Shown: positions 1-11,095 of the stretch, in pieces | Position numbering within the stretch: the stretch's first letter is position 1 | How the letters are laid out: each line of letters opens with the position of its first letter | From: Metaphire vulgaris | Lineage: Eukaryota; Annelida; Clitellata; Crassiclitellata; Megascolecidae | Direction: 5' to 3' | NCBI GenBank assembly: GCA_018105865.1 | Contig: CM030840.1 | Location: 13,409,794-13,473,793 of the forward strand | DNA: 64,000 bases | Made by a program: the position numbers and the translations under genes | Notes under the pieces: generated by a model | Told to the model about the DNA's origin: nothing | Databases searched by the model: none | What the model saw: only the letters and a program-made list of their open reading frames with translations

Positions 1-400
1 ATCTACTCAGAGGAAGGTTGAGAAAGAAACAAGAAATGGTTACTGAAGGGATCATAGATCCCACATGAAAGTAACCAGTACATTTGAAATTTTATAATGA
101 TAGCAGACATAAATCAAGAATTTGTTTCATAATTAAAATTAAAGTAAAAATTATCAAACATATTTGATAAATGTTTGTAAAAAAGTATATTGAAAATAAT
201 TACCACAAATTTGACTAAATCCAAAATTTCATACTGTACAGTCAAGTAAAGAAATTAGAGCCAAGTGATGGGTCTTGCAATACAGACTTGAAACAACTTT
301 AGAAAGTTATTTAAAAAAGATTTTGACAAGAAATCTTGTGGGTAACAAGAAAACTAATAACATGCACATTCATATAAAGCAATGAGTTGTTTTTACTAAC

Positions 401-3400
401 TTGATGTCCTCTTGAAATCCTTGTTCTAGAAGTTTGTCTGCCTCGTCAAGAACAAAAAGACGAACATTGTTTACATTTAACGCCTCCATTTCGATCAGCT
501 GCTTAAAACGACCTGAACAAATACAGACAGTGGCTTTTAATACCAAATTGGATAAAATACTAAAAGAATTACTGATATACATGAACCGATTGCAGCTAGA
601 AGAAAGCGAAATTGTTAATGAGTTTTTTTGAAATCGCTTATTTATTTCAGGTAACTTTAAAAGGAGTTAAGTTGTTAAAAATTCAGATAGTCTGCATAAA
701 AATTCAAACATTACAAAAATGTTAATAAGAGATCTAAAAAATGCATAATGAATGGGTTGCATTGTACCAAACGATGTCACTAACACATGTATATATCTTA
801 GAAAATTAAAACACTAAACATATGTAAACATGAACAAAAACTGTTGGTAAACTTCAGAATAAAATATTAACCCTTTTCCCATTTGCCCCAAAGAATACTC
901 GTCAATTTTACATTACATTACAAATAAATGAACGGGTGAAGGGTTAAGCCACTTAGTTATTAGAAATACTAACAAAACTACATACCTGGCGTGGCAACAG
1001 CGATGTGACAGTGCTTCAACTTCAGTTTGTCATCGGCCAATGGCAATCCGCCGATAAACACATAACAGTGCAGCTTGGCCATTGTAACACCCAAAGACTT
1101 GATAACTTCCCAGACTTGAACTGCTATCTCTCTAGTTGGAGCCAACACAACCACCTTACAACAAAAATACTTTTCATTTTACTGTTTATTATAAAGTCAA
1201 CAAAAAACCAGTAAAACACAAAGAATGAACATAGAAAAGACATCATCCAAACAGTCATTGAAAAGAAACTTCAACTATTTGGACATATCTGCAAAGTGAG
1301 TGACGAAAGGCTGATAAAAAGGATCATGCTCGGAGTAATGGAAAGTGAAAATAAAAGAGGAAGAACACAGAAAGAATGGTTAGACAACATTAAAGAATGG
1401 TGCAACATGAACATATATGAAACATACAAAGCCACACAAGACAGACAAGACAGAGACAAATGGAGGAGGCGAACTCAAATTCAAATTGCAATGGACGCCA
1501 ATGGGTATTGCGTCCATGGAAAAGCATGATCAAAGGAGGATAGCTATGAAAAAGCTGGTAAAGGAAGAGGTATTTTGGAAAACTGTGTAAACCTAAGATC
1601 TAAATACATGCATGGACATGAAGCAGTGACTTCTCCACATTTCATTGGTCTATGCTAATGATGGCTTTCACTGACTTTCAATCCATCAAGAAAACCACTT
1701 ATGTACACATAATTATTCATCATCTTCACTTTCTGCCTGCATGGCAGCAATAGTTAGATACAAAACATTTCCACATTGCTCGATACCTCGATCTTGTGTT
1801 AATCTGCATCCTTCCACAATAATAGTCATGTTCTTTGTTTCCAGATCCTCCTTGATCCTCCATCCATCTTTTTCTTGGTCTTCCTCACCCTCTGTCTCAT
1901 TCTACTTTGTGTGTATATAGTGCTTAATAGGTCCATCTATTGTTATCCATTCTTGTGACACGTCCAAACCAAGTTAGTTCTCTCTTGCGTACCTTACTGA
2001 CGATTGCTTGTTCTCTTCATTATTAGATGAATTAAAATCAAGAACTGGATGACAACTAAACTGCAAGTTCAACCAGTTACTGTGTATGGTGCTTGACTAC
2101 AAATGTTTGTAACATCACAATCCTATTTACCATGATATGTAACACAATGCTATGCAGTATCATTGCCGATAACCCTTTGAGATAAAGTATCTTTACGTCT
2201 TTACTAAAACTGGGAGTGGCAGACACTAATACCGGGGAACTCTCCTGCTTTGAATTTGATTTACTTAGCAATATTCATGGCACGGGGAACTCTCCTGCTT
2301 TGAATTTGATTTACTTAGCAATATTCATGGCACGGGGAACTCTACTGCTTTGAATTTGATTTACTTAGCAATATTCATGGCAGTGCTCAAGAGTATCGCG
2401 TACCTGAGTGCAATCACTTTCAAGGTCAATGCTTTCTAGAGCAATAACAGCAAAAACACAAGTCTTTCCCGTTCCTGACTTTGCCTGAACAATAAGATCT
2501 GGAGACAAAATATATAATCAATATATGATCAAGACAAAAAAATAATGCTATCAATTAAAATACAATATAAATTAACTCATGCATCATCTGGAAGACGAAG
2601 ATATTGGATGAACAGAAGCAGTGCAGGTATCAATTTCTTGCTTATCAAAAGCAAAAGAGCATACCAAAGTATTCTTATGGCTAACATATTTTCTGCAATA
2701 TATGCTACTCCTAAGCGTCAGCATAAAGGATAGAAAATTTGTTTAAATATTCAAAATCTAAACATATACCGCTCCCAGTGGCATCAGAGGCGCCCACAGA
2801 TGGGGGGAAGGAAGCAAATGCTTCCTAAAAAAGCTAGGGGGAGGAAATTTCCCCCTGAGCTTTGGTATCACATTAGAGTAGCACAGGGAAGAGGTAAGCT
2901 GCTTCCAGTAGCCAGGGGGGATGGGCACCCCTGAGCGGCATAGCCAGGGTTCCGGAATAGAGGAGGGTGGGGCACGAAGGCTTCTACAGATCAACATTTC
3001 CAGCCCCACCTAGAGGGCTTGAGGGAGCGGGGTCAGGTCCCTGAACAGGGTTTGGGCAGAGCCCCAGCTGAAATATTGTAGGGATAGACTAGATTCAAAT
3101 GTTGAGAATTGGTGCATAATTTAAAAACTACATGAAGACATATTAGCAATCTCTCAACAAAATTAATGTTTGTTTTCACGGCCAGTAGTTATCTTAGCCT
3201 GTCTCGTAAATTTATATAGCGCTTTGGAGAGCAGTACAGTAGTAGCTGCTTATTCTTATGCGCTTAGTATAGAACGAGATTCGCATGTTGAACATTGGAG
3301 CAAATTTGCAGACTACATGACAGCCATCACAATCACCTTGTCCCATTAGATAAAGTTTTCTAAATGTTTCTTAAAGAATCCCCTCACTAGTGTTGGTCTG

Positions 3401-4443
3401 CTCAGGGACTGCTGCCTTCCTTGTGGCTGTGCTAACAGACGTGAAGACAGACTGGCACAGTCCATTTAGTCTGACTTGGGGAGTTCAGGAAGCACTGTGA
3501 GCTCCCCAGCAGGGTTTTGGACTCTGCCCAGCTGCAAAAATTCTGAGTAACATTAGAATTAGACAGTGAGCTCTGGTGCATATTTTAAAAACTTTAATTA
3601 TGATTTATCTCTAAGTGGCCAAAATCTGCAATACAACTAAGTCTATAGATTCTGTTGACAATCAAGCTACCCCGGCCTGCAGAAAAATTTCCCACGGGTT
3701 TTGTGCAAATTCTATGGCTGATTCCAGCCACAATAGGGACTGACCTCACCCCCTCCCCTTGTGGCTAAGTCAACAGATTGGATTTGAAATATCCTTAATG
3801 CTTCTATTCACCTTTGACATCTTTTGTTCAACATCTCAAAGAGCAAAATTTAATGACTATTTCATTTAAGACCCACTTTATTAAATGAAAATGCAGACAA
3901 AAATGAACAGTTGACAACACACAAAAACCTAACACTGAAGACCAAAATTAATCAATGGAATAAATTTTATATTTTAGCAATAAAATAGTCATAAACAAAT
4001 GCAAGAATATCATATCTCTATTTTGTCATTAACCCTCTTAACCTGGCGATCTGTATAAACAATATGTTGTGCAATCAAAATAATGGTCTTATGATGCAAA
4101 AGAGCTAACATATTATTAAATGCAAGAATATCACATCGCTATTTTGCCATTAACCATTTTGCCCTGGTGGTCTGTATAAACAATATGTCATGTAATCTAA
4201 ATATTGGTCTTATTAGATAAAAGAGTCAACATATTCACTTACCACAGCCACATCGTCCCAGCGGAATTGCTTTAATCTGGATTGAGATGGCCGTTCAAAG
4301 CCCGCTAGTGTAAGACCTTGTTGAACAGATGGATGCAGCAAGAGACTGGCAAAAGTTGCCTCTTCATCGATGATCACATCAGCTGTTCTAGCCTTTTGGT
4401 CAAATCGCTGGGCCACAAGTTTCTTCACTTCTGTTGTTGCCAT
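401..4443 (-). CDS. DDX20: DEAD-box RNA helicase DDX20/Gemin3, 5' portion (partial gene)
   Basis: Probable ATP-dependent RNA helicase of the SMN/Gemin complex (snRNP assembly in vertebrates). Coding exons, read right to left: 4243-4443, 2404-2498, 986-1154, 401-512; all have GT-AG borders and their phases chain (1, 0, 1, 2). Translation shows the GFERPS start of the Q motif in exon 1, Walker A AKSGTGKT in exon 2, [10 protein letters not shown] (motif Ia) and the FIGG..L region in exon 3, TPGR split across exons 3/4, and [10 protein letters not shown] (motif II, DEAD) in exon 4. The combination CHVFIGG-like / [11 protein letters not shown] / [13 protein letters not shown] matches DDX20 rather than eIF4A-type helicases. 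Motifs III-VI and the C-terminus lie beyond position 1. ATG at 4443 gives MATTEVKK; it directly follows an AG acceptor-like site, so a further 5' exon is likely (see 5675-5737). Exon 1 has an apparent 1-nt deletion. Confidence 0.9.
871..943. mobile_element. piggyBac-like MITE with TTAA target sites
   Basis: A 73-bp element bounded by TTAA on both sides (867-870 and 944-947), with inverted ends CCCTTTTCCC and GGGTGAAGGG. It lies in DDX20 intron 3 (between exons 986-1154 and 401-512). TTAA duplication is the hallmark of piggyBac; the short length means it is non-autonomous. Ends are short, so assignment is moderate. Confidence 0.5.
1215..1529 (+). mobile_element. LINE 3' end fragment (reverse-transcriptase C-terminal tail)
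   Basis: The frame runs [10 protein letters not shown]...[16 protein letters not shown]...[16 protein letters not shown] and ends with a stop at 1527-1529. This is the C-terminal 'LFGH...RGRP.KRW.D.I.EW' tail of animal non-LTR endonuclease-reverse transcriptases. Only the tail is present, so it is a 5'-truncated copy. It is antisense to DDX20 within the intron between exons 2404-2498 and 986-1154. Confidence 0.75.
1690..1990 (-). mobile_element. second, decayed LINE tail fragment
   Basis: On the minus strand, with frame shifts, one reads W.G.V.RMDNNRW, then GRPRKRW, then a degenerate QDRG....[10 protein letters not shown] end. This is again the RT C-terminal tail, but diverged from the 1215-1529 copy and in opposite orientation in the same DDX20 intron. 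Stops and shifts show it is dead. Confidence 0.5.
2231..2380 (+). repeat. three copies of a 50-bp tandem repeat
   Basis: The 50-bp unit beginning (c)acggggaactctcctgc is repeated three times with one or two changes per copy. It ends 24 bp from the 3' boundary of DDX20 exon 2 (2404-2498), in the following intron. Confidence 0.9.
3040..3640 (+). repeat. two copies of an unclassified dispersed repeat
   Basis: Positions 3040-3180 and 3480-3640 share the blocks 'gggttttgga.tctgcccagctgcaaaa' and 'gctctggtgcatattttaaaaacttta'. A third copy lies at about 25310-25440. No clear terminal repeats or coding capacity were seen. A SINE-like tatagcgc block sits between them at about 3208. Confidence 0.45.
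4002..4240 (+). repeat. about 120-bp tandem duplication abutting the DDX20 exon 1 donor
   Basis: Two diverged copies (about 4002-4121 and 4122-4240) share caagaatatca..., ttaacc, gtctgtataaacaatatg and ggtcttat blocks. The right copy ends in the intron-1 donor (reverse strand GTAAGTGAATATGTT); the left copy carries a mutated equivalent. TTAACCCTCTTAA-like words inside hint at a piggyBac-like origin. Confidence 0.6.
4243..4443 (-). CDS. DDX20: DDX20 first unambiguous coding exon, with apparent 1-nt deletion in Q motif
   Basis: Reads [14 protein letters not shown]...[10 protein letters not shown] from 4443, ending at donor GTAAGT (4242). After GFERPS the open frame gives [14 protein letters not shown], which is not helicase-like. 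Shifting frame by one base restores the family's [11 protein letters not shown] sequence and the g of the Asp codon that exon 2 completes. The missing base lies near 4284-4286. The exon is 201 nt, but 202 would be needed for the phase-1 junction with exon 2, which supports a lost base. Confidence 0.85.
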
Positions 4444-4679
4444 CTAAAAACATAAACCGCATATATGAAAATAAAAACCATCAAGAGGATTTCTACTGTC
4501 CTGTATCATTTTGTAGTAACAGAATCATATAATGTTATTTAAAACTGGCCTAGTGGTTCATAAGACAATGCTGACTGACCTAAGTATTTTAAATCTGTGC
4601 TAATTATCCAAAACAGTCTCACTCAATAAAATTCGCTGATTTGTTGCTAAGTAACTAGAACCGACAATGAATTTTGGTA

Positions 4680-4945
4680 TGAGGGAATTTTCTGACGCAG
4701 GTCAAACAATCTGGAAATCTCTTTCGCTGTCTGTCAGATATTCAAACAAAATAAGTATTTTCACAGCAAGACTTAAAACACATCTGTCCTAGTTAAGTAA
4801 GTAAGTAAGTAAAAACGAAATTTCTATAGCGCTGCCAGAAAGCTTGGCGCAGTGCACCGGCTTATCCGTGAGCGCTCAATCAGGGTAAAATCCATAGTCC
4901 GTAATCCGTAGTCCGTGGTGGTCAAGGTTGTAGATCCAAGCCTTT
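4680..4945 (+). mobile_element. LINE tail followed by tatagcgc SINE-like copy
   Basis: About 4690-4793 reads AGQTIWKSLSLSVR.....FTARLKTHLS then stop, a pattern typical of CR1/L2-type LINE 3' ends. It is followed by (TAAG)n at 4793-4812, then aaatttctatagcgctgcc and a segment to about 4945 that recurs at 35605-35755. It lies upstream of the DDX20 ATG at 4443. Confidence 0.5.
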
Positions 4946-5046
4946 TCATCATAGTCTGTCTCGTTGCTTCCCACTCAGAATGATCTCTAGAACGACACTG
5001 TTTCTTGCTCATGAATTCAGAGTATCGCCAATTGATTCGTTTATGT

Positions 5047-5403
5047 CAGCGGTTCTCAACCTGTGGGTCGCGACCCCGACGGGGGTCGAATGACGATTTG
5101 CCAGGGTCGCCAGGGGTCGCCTGAAACCTTCGGAAATATGGGGTCGTCTCTTTTTTGATGCATAAAACTTGTAATTGTACACAAATTTTCCATTGGTAAT
5201 TAATAGTTTTTTACCATAACTGCCATTCGAGGATAGGTATTGTAGACAATTGAATCAGAATGATTTCAAACGTTTTAATTATCGTAGCATTATTATTTTT
5301 AACAGTTTACATTATGAACGAAAGTGATTTTACGGTTGGGGTCGCCACATCATGGGGAATAGAATTGAAGGGGTCGCGGTACTATAAAGGTTGAGAATCA
5401 CTG
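5047..5403. mobile_element. hAT-type MITE (CAGCGGTTCTCAACCT ends), 8-bp TSD
   Basis: A 357-bp element starting CAGCGGTTCTCAACCT and ending AGGTTGAGAATCACTG (inverted). It is flanked by perfect 8-bp duplications GTTTATGT at 5039-5046 and 5404-5411. Eight-base duplication plus C-A-G ends fits hAT. No coding capacity. Confidence 0.9.
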
Positions 5404-5674
5404 GTTTATGTGCTATAGAAGTCTATAATCATTGTGGGGTACTGCAGTTAGCTTTATGGATCAAATATAATATAATAATATAATATAACAAGGTTTAAAG
5501 TGGTTCAGTAGGGACTGCCCTGTGTGAGAACCAAAATACTTATAGTTGTAAGCTGTTTTAATTGACTGTGAAAGCAGAAACCTGTGAAAAGCAAAACAAA
5601 TGCATTAGAATAATTTAAAGCTTGTTCTAATTAAAACTATTCTAGCAAGAGAGATTCGGAGTAGAAATCTTTAC

Positions 5675-5737
5675 CTTGTTTGAATTTGCTGCTCGACAGT
5701 TAGCATCGTCTTGTATTATCGCTACTTCGCCGAACAT
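5675..5737 (-). CDS. possible upstream first coding exon of DDX20
   Basis: ATG at 5737 opens 21 codons (MFGEVAIIQDDANCRAANSNK) ending exactly at a GTAAAG donor (5674). The phase is 0, and the 4443 exon is preceded by a TTTTTAG acceptor and starts at phase 0, so splicing would extend the N-terminus by 21 residues. A (TAAG)n SINE-like tail sits just upstream of the ATG. The alternative is a 5' UTR exon, with translation starting at 4443. Transcript evidence would decide. Confidence 0.4.
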
Positions 5738-6084
5738 TTTAGTAAGTAAGTTAATCACTATATCGCCGTAAAGTACAGTAAACAATCTTTTTCTATAGCG
5801 CCTAGAGCAGTACAACAGTAGCTTAATCACCTATAGCTATCGCCGTTATCAGATTAAAAAGGGCAAAGGCTTTGTTACAGCCAAACTTTTAGGAATGATT
5901 TAAACTTAGACCTGTTTAGACCTGAAGACTTGAGGAGATAATGCCGTATCGATTAAAACAAATTTCATCCAAACTTCAGTGTATTGTAGAATGCTGAATT
6001 CCTGTTGTGACAGACCATTAGCATAGTTTTGAGGGCTGGATCAGTGGCGAGACTTGTGAAAAGCCGATGAAAAAATATTTTCAG

Positions 6085-6215
6085 AAGACAGGTAGTCGTG
6101 TTAGTCGAGCGCCTAAGAATAAGCAGCTAGGCCTACTGTTGTGCTGCTCGCTAAGGCGCTATAGAAATCCACGAGATTTTACTTACTTACCTACTTACTT
6201 ACTTAGTCTACAGAA
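6085..6215 (-). mobile_element. tatagcgc SINE-like dispersed repeat with (TAAG)n tail
   Basis: Contains gcgctatagaaatccacgag followed by ttacttac repeats, plus 'aagcagctaggcctactgttgtgctgct'. Related copies or fragments occur at about 3205-3275, 5776-5826, 6835-6915, 4794-4945 and 35605-35755. A tetranucleotide tail and a conserved core suggest a SINE or the 3' end of a LINE; no Pol III box was identified. Confidence 0.5.
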
Positions 6216-6354
6216 CTGAAATAAATGCAGTAGTTTTATTGCAGGTGTTGGCAACTAAATAATTAATCGCAATGCAGGTCTTTAAATTAGAGCTGACTTT
6301 TTTCCACAATTTTGCTCTAAACTTTCTCACAAGTCACGATGTTCATCCAAGCCC

Positions 6355-6401
<47 letters not shown>
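6355..6401 (+). repeat. (ATC)n microsatellite
   Basis: About 15 units of tca/atc. The surrounding 84-codon open frame (poly-Ser) is a by-product of the repeat, not a gene. Confidence 0.9.
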
Positions 6402-6402
<1 letters not shown>

Positions 6403-7395
6403 GGCAAGCTCACTGACTGAGCGTAGCCTTTTCCACCAAACATTTCCAAGAATCTGTTTTGAGCCGTCTTCCATGCTGAGAAATGTCCAACATTACAAGG
6501 AGCCAAATAGAAGAAGAATCATTTAGGCCTATTTCTCAATGACATCAAAATAATAATAGGCCTACAAACACGAGGAATTCAATGACATCAAAAGGTAATA
6601 CTAACTTAACTAATAACTAATGACTATTAGTTAATATTATCAGAGTCTATATATATCGATTTAATAATAAAAAACAAAAAAACAATTATTATAAACCAAT
6701 CAAAATTGACTGAATCTAAGCATTTCGATTTTCTTATTTTCATGTCAATTAACTGAAAATGTAGAGAATAGGCCTAGCTTAATTCGGCTGTCCCTGTGTT
6801 ATCAACCGCTAATAGGGAGCTGCCACTAATAAATAAGTAAGTAAAATCTCGTACATTTATATAGCGTTTTGGAATGTAGTACAGTAGTAGCTGCTTATTC
6901 TTATACGCTTTCTAGAAATACTGCAGCTATAGGCAAGGTGGGTTGCCAACCGAGCAACGGTCAGTGTATGATGTATCCTCTAGGCGGCGGGTCGGGTTGT
7001 TATAGCCTAGCTGTAGCTATGGCGGAAATGAAATACCTTCCATTATTAGTCAAATCTGTAAAATAACTTTAGTCACATGTCTCATATAAGTCGGATGACT
7101 TTCTTGCTTCTATTCTGATTCGACTTCGACCATTTGGTGCGCCATCGGCTGATGCTAGGGTATTAGTAGCCTATAGTTGCGCCACAATCAAACAGGTATT
7201 TGATTGATTGATGACTCACAGAGGCCACGTAGTAGTGCTACAATTGACTCTAATCAGATAATTTCTCTTGAAGGCAGCGAAAACAGTGGCAGAGCCAGGA
7301 ATTCAGTTCGGCAGGCACTCAGTGGCCCATTCTCCATTCTGTCCTGCCCCACACCTTTCATACAGTATGGGCATACCATTTCAAGACATAAATGG

Positions 7396-7466
7396 TCTTC
7401 CATTTAAATCATTTTAACAGCGTGGATCCACGCTATCGACGATGTTAAAATGATTTAAATGGAAGA
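7396..7466. repeat. perfect hairpin: 24-bp arms around a GGATCC palindrome
   Basis: The left arm 7396-7419 is the exact reverse complement of 7443-7466, enclosing agcgtggatccacgct, itself palindromic. The right arm plus 'gacgctcg' recurs as a diverged dispersed repeat near 35505-35545 and 45995-46030, so this copy probably arose from an inverted-end transposable element. Confidence 0.85.
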
Positions 7467-7700
7467 AAATATGACGCTCGCATATTTATTTGCATCTTTA
7501 ACTCTTTAAATTATTTTAAACTTTTCGGCTTTTATTCATGATGATAAATCAGCAAAACAAAATGTTTTGGGGGTGGGCTGGTGCACATGCCTGGCCCCCG
7601 TGACACTGGATCCGCGTGTGATTGAAACGGAGAACGCAAACGATAAACCCGAGAATGTTGGATCAAATCCGCAATGTTCTGAGCGGCGGCTGTCTATTAA

Positions 7701-7772
7701 CCCCTTAACCGTGTATTTAACTGTAACTCAATGTAAAATGGACGGATATATCCGGGATCCCCAGTTAAGGGG
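7701..7772. mobile_element. piggyBac-like MITE with TTAA target sites
   Basis: A 72-bp element between TTAA at 7697-7700 and 7773-7776, starting CCCCTTAACCG and ending AGTTAAGGGG in inverted form. Confidence 0.6.
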
Positions 7773-7877
7773 TTAATTGTTGTGTATACGGTTCCTTCGC
7801 AGAAGTTGAATGTATAACTGTCATTTGGCTGGTTAATTAATGGAAGTTGAGAAAATAAGAATATCAGCAATCAGAGT

Positions 7878-8095
7878 CAGTGGCTGCCCCACATTGGGGC
7901 CCCGGGAGGAGGCATGTCGGGAGGAGGCATGCCCCCTTATTGAATGCCTGCTCACACCAGTGACCCCCCTGTTGGGACCCTATCGGCCTATACTTACTAC
8001 TATATACACCTAGCAACAAATAGTTGGCCCCATGCTTAGAAGTTTCCGCCCCAACGCTCCTCCACCCCGCTTGCCAAATCCTGGAGCCGCCACTG
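7878..8095. mobile_element. hAT-type MITE (CAGTGGCGGCTCC family), 8-bp TSD
   Basis: A 218-bp element beginning CAGTGGCTGCC and ending GGAGCCGCCACTG, flanked by the perfect 8-bp duplication ATCAGAGT (7870-7877, 8096-8103). Same terminal family as 9261-9559 and 32642-32800. Confidence 0.9.
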
Positions 8096-8477
8096 ATCAG
8101 AGTCAACCGAAAACGATTCAGAGAATCTGACAGAAAAATTAATTAATGCTGTTTCGGTCGAGTTTTAAAGAGTCGTTGTTCGTACTGCATGTCGGGAACT
8201 GATAATTTCGTTGCTAAAAAAATTGACACCGAGAGGAGCGGTGCATTTTAGACTCGATGGTTCCTGGCACTGAGCCAGAGCCATATTGATGTTACGCCGT
8301 AGACTTAGAGCGTCTGCGTTTGTTAGGGCTGGTCAAATGTTTTTTAACGCCGACATCTTCGTAACATCTGACATCAGCATTTGACATAGAAATAAGTCAA
8401 CAGCGGAACGTGTTATCTCATTCTGATTTGAAATGCTGATAGGCACGGTGCGATTTGTGACCTGAAGCAGGGGGGAT

Positions 8478-8578
8478 ATGTCGAGCTTGGGGGGATGTAG
8501 TTGTTGGGGAAATGTAGCAGTGAGGGATGTAGTTGTGGGGGGATGTAGCAGTAGGGGGATGCAGTTGGGCAGTGGAGG
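8478..8578 (+). repeat. G-rich imperfect minisatellite
   Basis: Repeats of about 15-18 bp of the form ggggatgtagttgt / ggggatgtagcagt. The overlapping open frames on both strands are products of the repeat. Confidence 0.7.
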
Positions 8579-9260
8579 AGGGAAGATTCCTCCTTCCCCT
8601 CTACAAATCGCGATAGGCAAACCAAGCAAAAGTCATCTGCAAGTAATTTCAAAAGTTGAAATCGTTTGGCACAACGATAGTTTTTCTAGTTACTGTTGAA
8701 AATTCAAATGCTTATAGCCCGCGCAACACAATTTTCTCTCAAATTTTTAACTTTAAATTTTTTCGCGCCCTGAACTGTTTCTTATGATTTCTTAGAAAGT
8801 GTCTAAAAATTACAAGTTTAACAAGCACGGACAGAATCGGATACTAGTGTAAATGATCCAAAAAGTAATCTGATTACCTGAATACTACAGAATTAGACTG
8901 GTCGTGAATAGGCCTAGATATTGGAGTGCAGAATAAAGCCTATAGGCCTATAGAAGAAATATAGTGAGTATAGTAAACTGAATGATGAATTTATCACATT
9001 GCATGCTTCAAAGGTTATTGTTATTTGTAGACTCAAAGCCAAGAGGAGAATACAGGAGTTAACCCAGCCTACTAAGAGGAGGGCAAAGATTGAGATTACA
9101 CAGCCAAGACCATACTGTAATTTGAATGAAAGGCCAATGGGGTTTTTGCACAGGTCAGATCCTACTGAACTTCTCTAAACCCTGTTCTTATTATATATAG
9201 AACTGCGAGAACGCCGTCGACCTAGATTTAAAAATCTTGAAGTACATATATTATACTGGT

Positions 9261-9559
9261 CAGTGGCGGTTCCAGGATTTATTGGTGGGGGATAAAATGA
9301 GCTCATAGAAAGTTGCTGGGGATGAAAATAGAAGGAAAAATCAATAAACTTTGCCGAAAAAGGCTGACAAAAGGGAATTTTACTCCTAATTTTACTACAC
9401 TTTTAGCGAAAAATAGGCTGCCAAGCAAAAAAGGTCATCAGCAGTTTTCCCCGTAGTTTTACTAGATTTTTACTCAAAAATAGGCTTCGCAAGCAAAAAG
9501 AAAGTCATTGTTCAACAGGAGATGCATACCCACTCATCCTCCACGTGGAACCGCCACTG
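9261..9559. mobile_element. hAT-type MITE (CAGTGGCGGTTCC), 8-bp TSD
   Basis: A 299-bp element with CAGTGGCGGTTCCAGG and GTGGAACCGCCACTG ends. The perfect 8-bp duplication ATACTGGT lies at 9253-9260 and 9560-9567. Confidence 0.9.
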
Positions 9560-10069
9560 ATACTGGTCTTCACAAGCTAATGGACCGCTTTAAGTTTCAA
9601 TGTATGAATAATGCGAACTCGTTAATCGACCGCCCTCTGTTCTCGAAATTTAGCATCGGATGCAGTGTTTGACAGATTCGGGACGTCTATAGGCTTAATT
9701 AGAAACTTCTTCGACCATCAGCAGTGGAGGTCAGAGGTCATCTTCGAACAATTTGGGGGAAAACTCCCAACCCTCCGAAAAAATGGTTTTGGCTGGGGTA
9801 ATATCGCAGTTCCGTCTGTTAACGACTAGCTGGAGTATAATCATACCGATAAGTGTATAAGTGGTAATCATTTTTAAACCATGTAAACGGTCCAATGCAT
9901 TTTCAGTGGCGCAGCCACAGAGCCGTAGCTAGGAGGCGGGGGACAAGCTGCTCCGGGCGCCGTCCTGGGGAGGGCGCATTACGCATGCAAATTCTTTATT
10001 TTTTACCTACCATTCCTCCGACGTGAAAATTCAGAAAAGTAAAAAACAGGTCATCACCTGAACTTAGGG

Positions 10070-10310
10070 TGTAGGGTGTCCATGGGCGCCCACATAAATT
10101 TTTCCAGGAGGTGGCAAAACATAATGGTAATGGCTATGCCACATAAATTTTTCCAAGAGGGGCAAAACACGTCTTAACGCAATGGTCACGGTTAATATTT
10201 TAGCAAGGTTTTCACATTTCAACGGGAAATATTGGCATTTTTATTTTCCAGGAGGGGCAAGTGCCCCTTCTTGCCCCAATGTGCGGGCGCCCATGAGGGT
10301 GTCAGAGGCT
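10070..10310. repeat. GGGCGCCCAT-type dispersed element
   Basis: 'gtgtccatgggcgccca' at the left and 'gggcgcccatgagggtgtc' at the right are inverted. The interior 'ttttccaggaggggcaaaacac...aatattttagcaaggtttt' recurs near 26860-26940, 28330-28470 and, inverted, 57000-57110. Probably a non-autonomous DNA transposon; no target duplication was resolved. Confidence 0.5.
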
Positions 10311-11095
10311 AAAAAAATTTCTACAGTAGGCTACGAAAACTCGGATAAGCAAAAAGGAAGGTCATCACTGGAATTGAGGGGTGCAAAATTTAAACCCTAC
10401 CTCGGGCGCCGAATACTCTAACTGCGGTTCTGCGTAGCTAGGCTCGGAGAATAGGAGGTCTTCCATCACTAATGCCGTCGAAATTAGGCCTAGTTCGATC
10501 CGACAAACGTGCTGGGGCGAGGTCCCCCAACGGGATCTGCAGCCAGAACATTTAGTGAATAATAATGCTCAAATTTTGAACTTAGGATAAATTCTGCAGA
10601 AAATTACAATCCATCTGCAATCCCATCCCAGAATCCTATCCCAGAAAATTAAATTTTCTCATCGGTATATTTGCACGGAGCTTGCAAATAGTCCGGGCCC
10701 GAATAGAGGTTACGGGGTGCCCGGCACTCCTCGCGGTCACGCTAGTGTGATTTTCCGATGGCGCCACAGACATGGAATCATGTCATGGAGACAGGCCCTC
10801 CGGAAAACTGACAGGGGCCCGGCGGTCTGGAGGAATCGATGATGAATATGTATAATTAATTTAAAATGAATAACCCAAAAGAATGGTTACATGATTCAGC
10901 AGAGGGGCCCGGCGAGCACAAGGGCCCGGGACACAATACTAAATAAATGGCTGACGAGCAAAAAAAATGGTCGTCAAGAAAAAATTATGACTTCTTAAGG
11001 GCCCGTCGGCCATTCTGCACAGGGGCCCGGAATTTCTCTCGGAGGGCCTGCATGGAGACATGGAAAACTGACGAACGCTGCTGCGAATCGATTTT

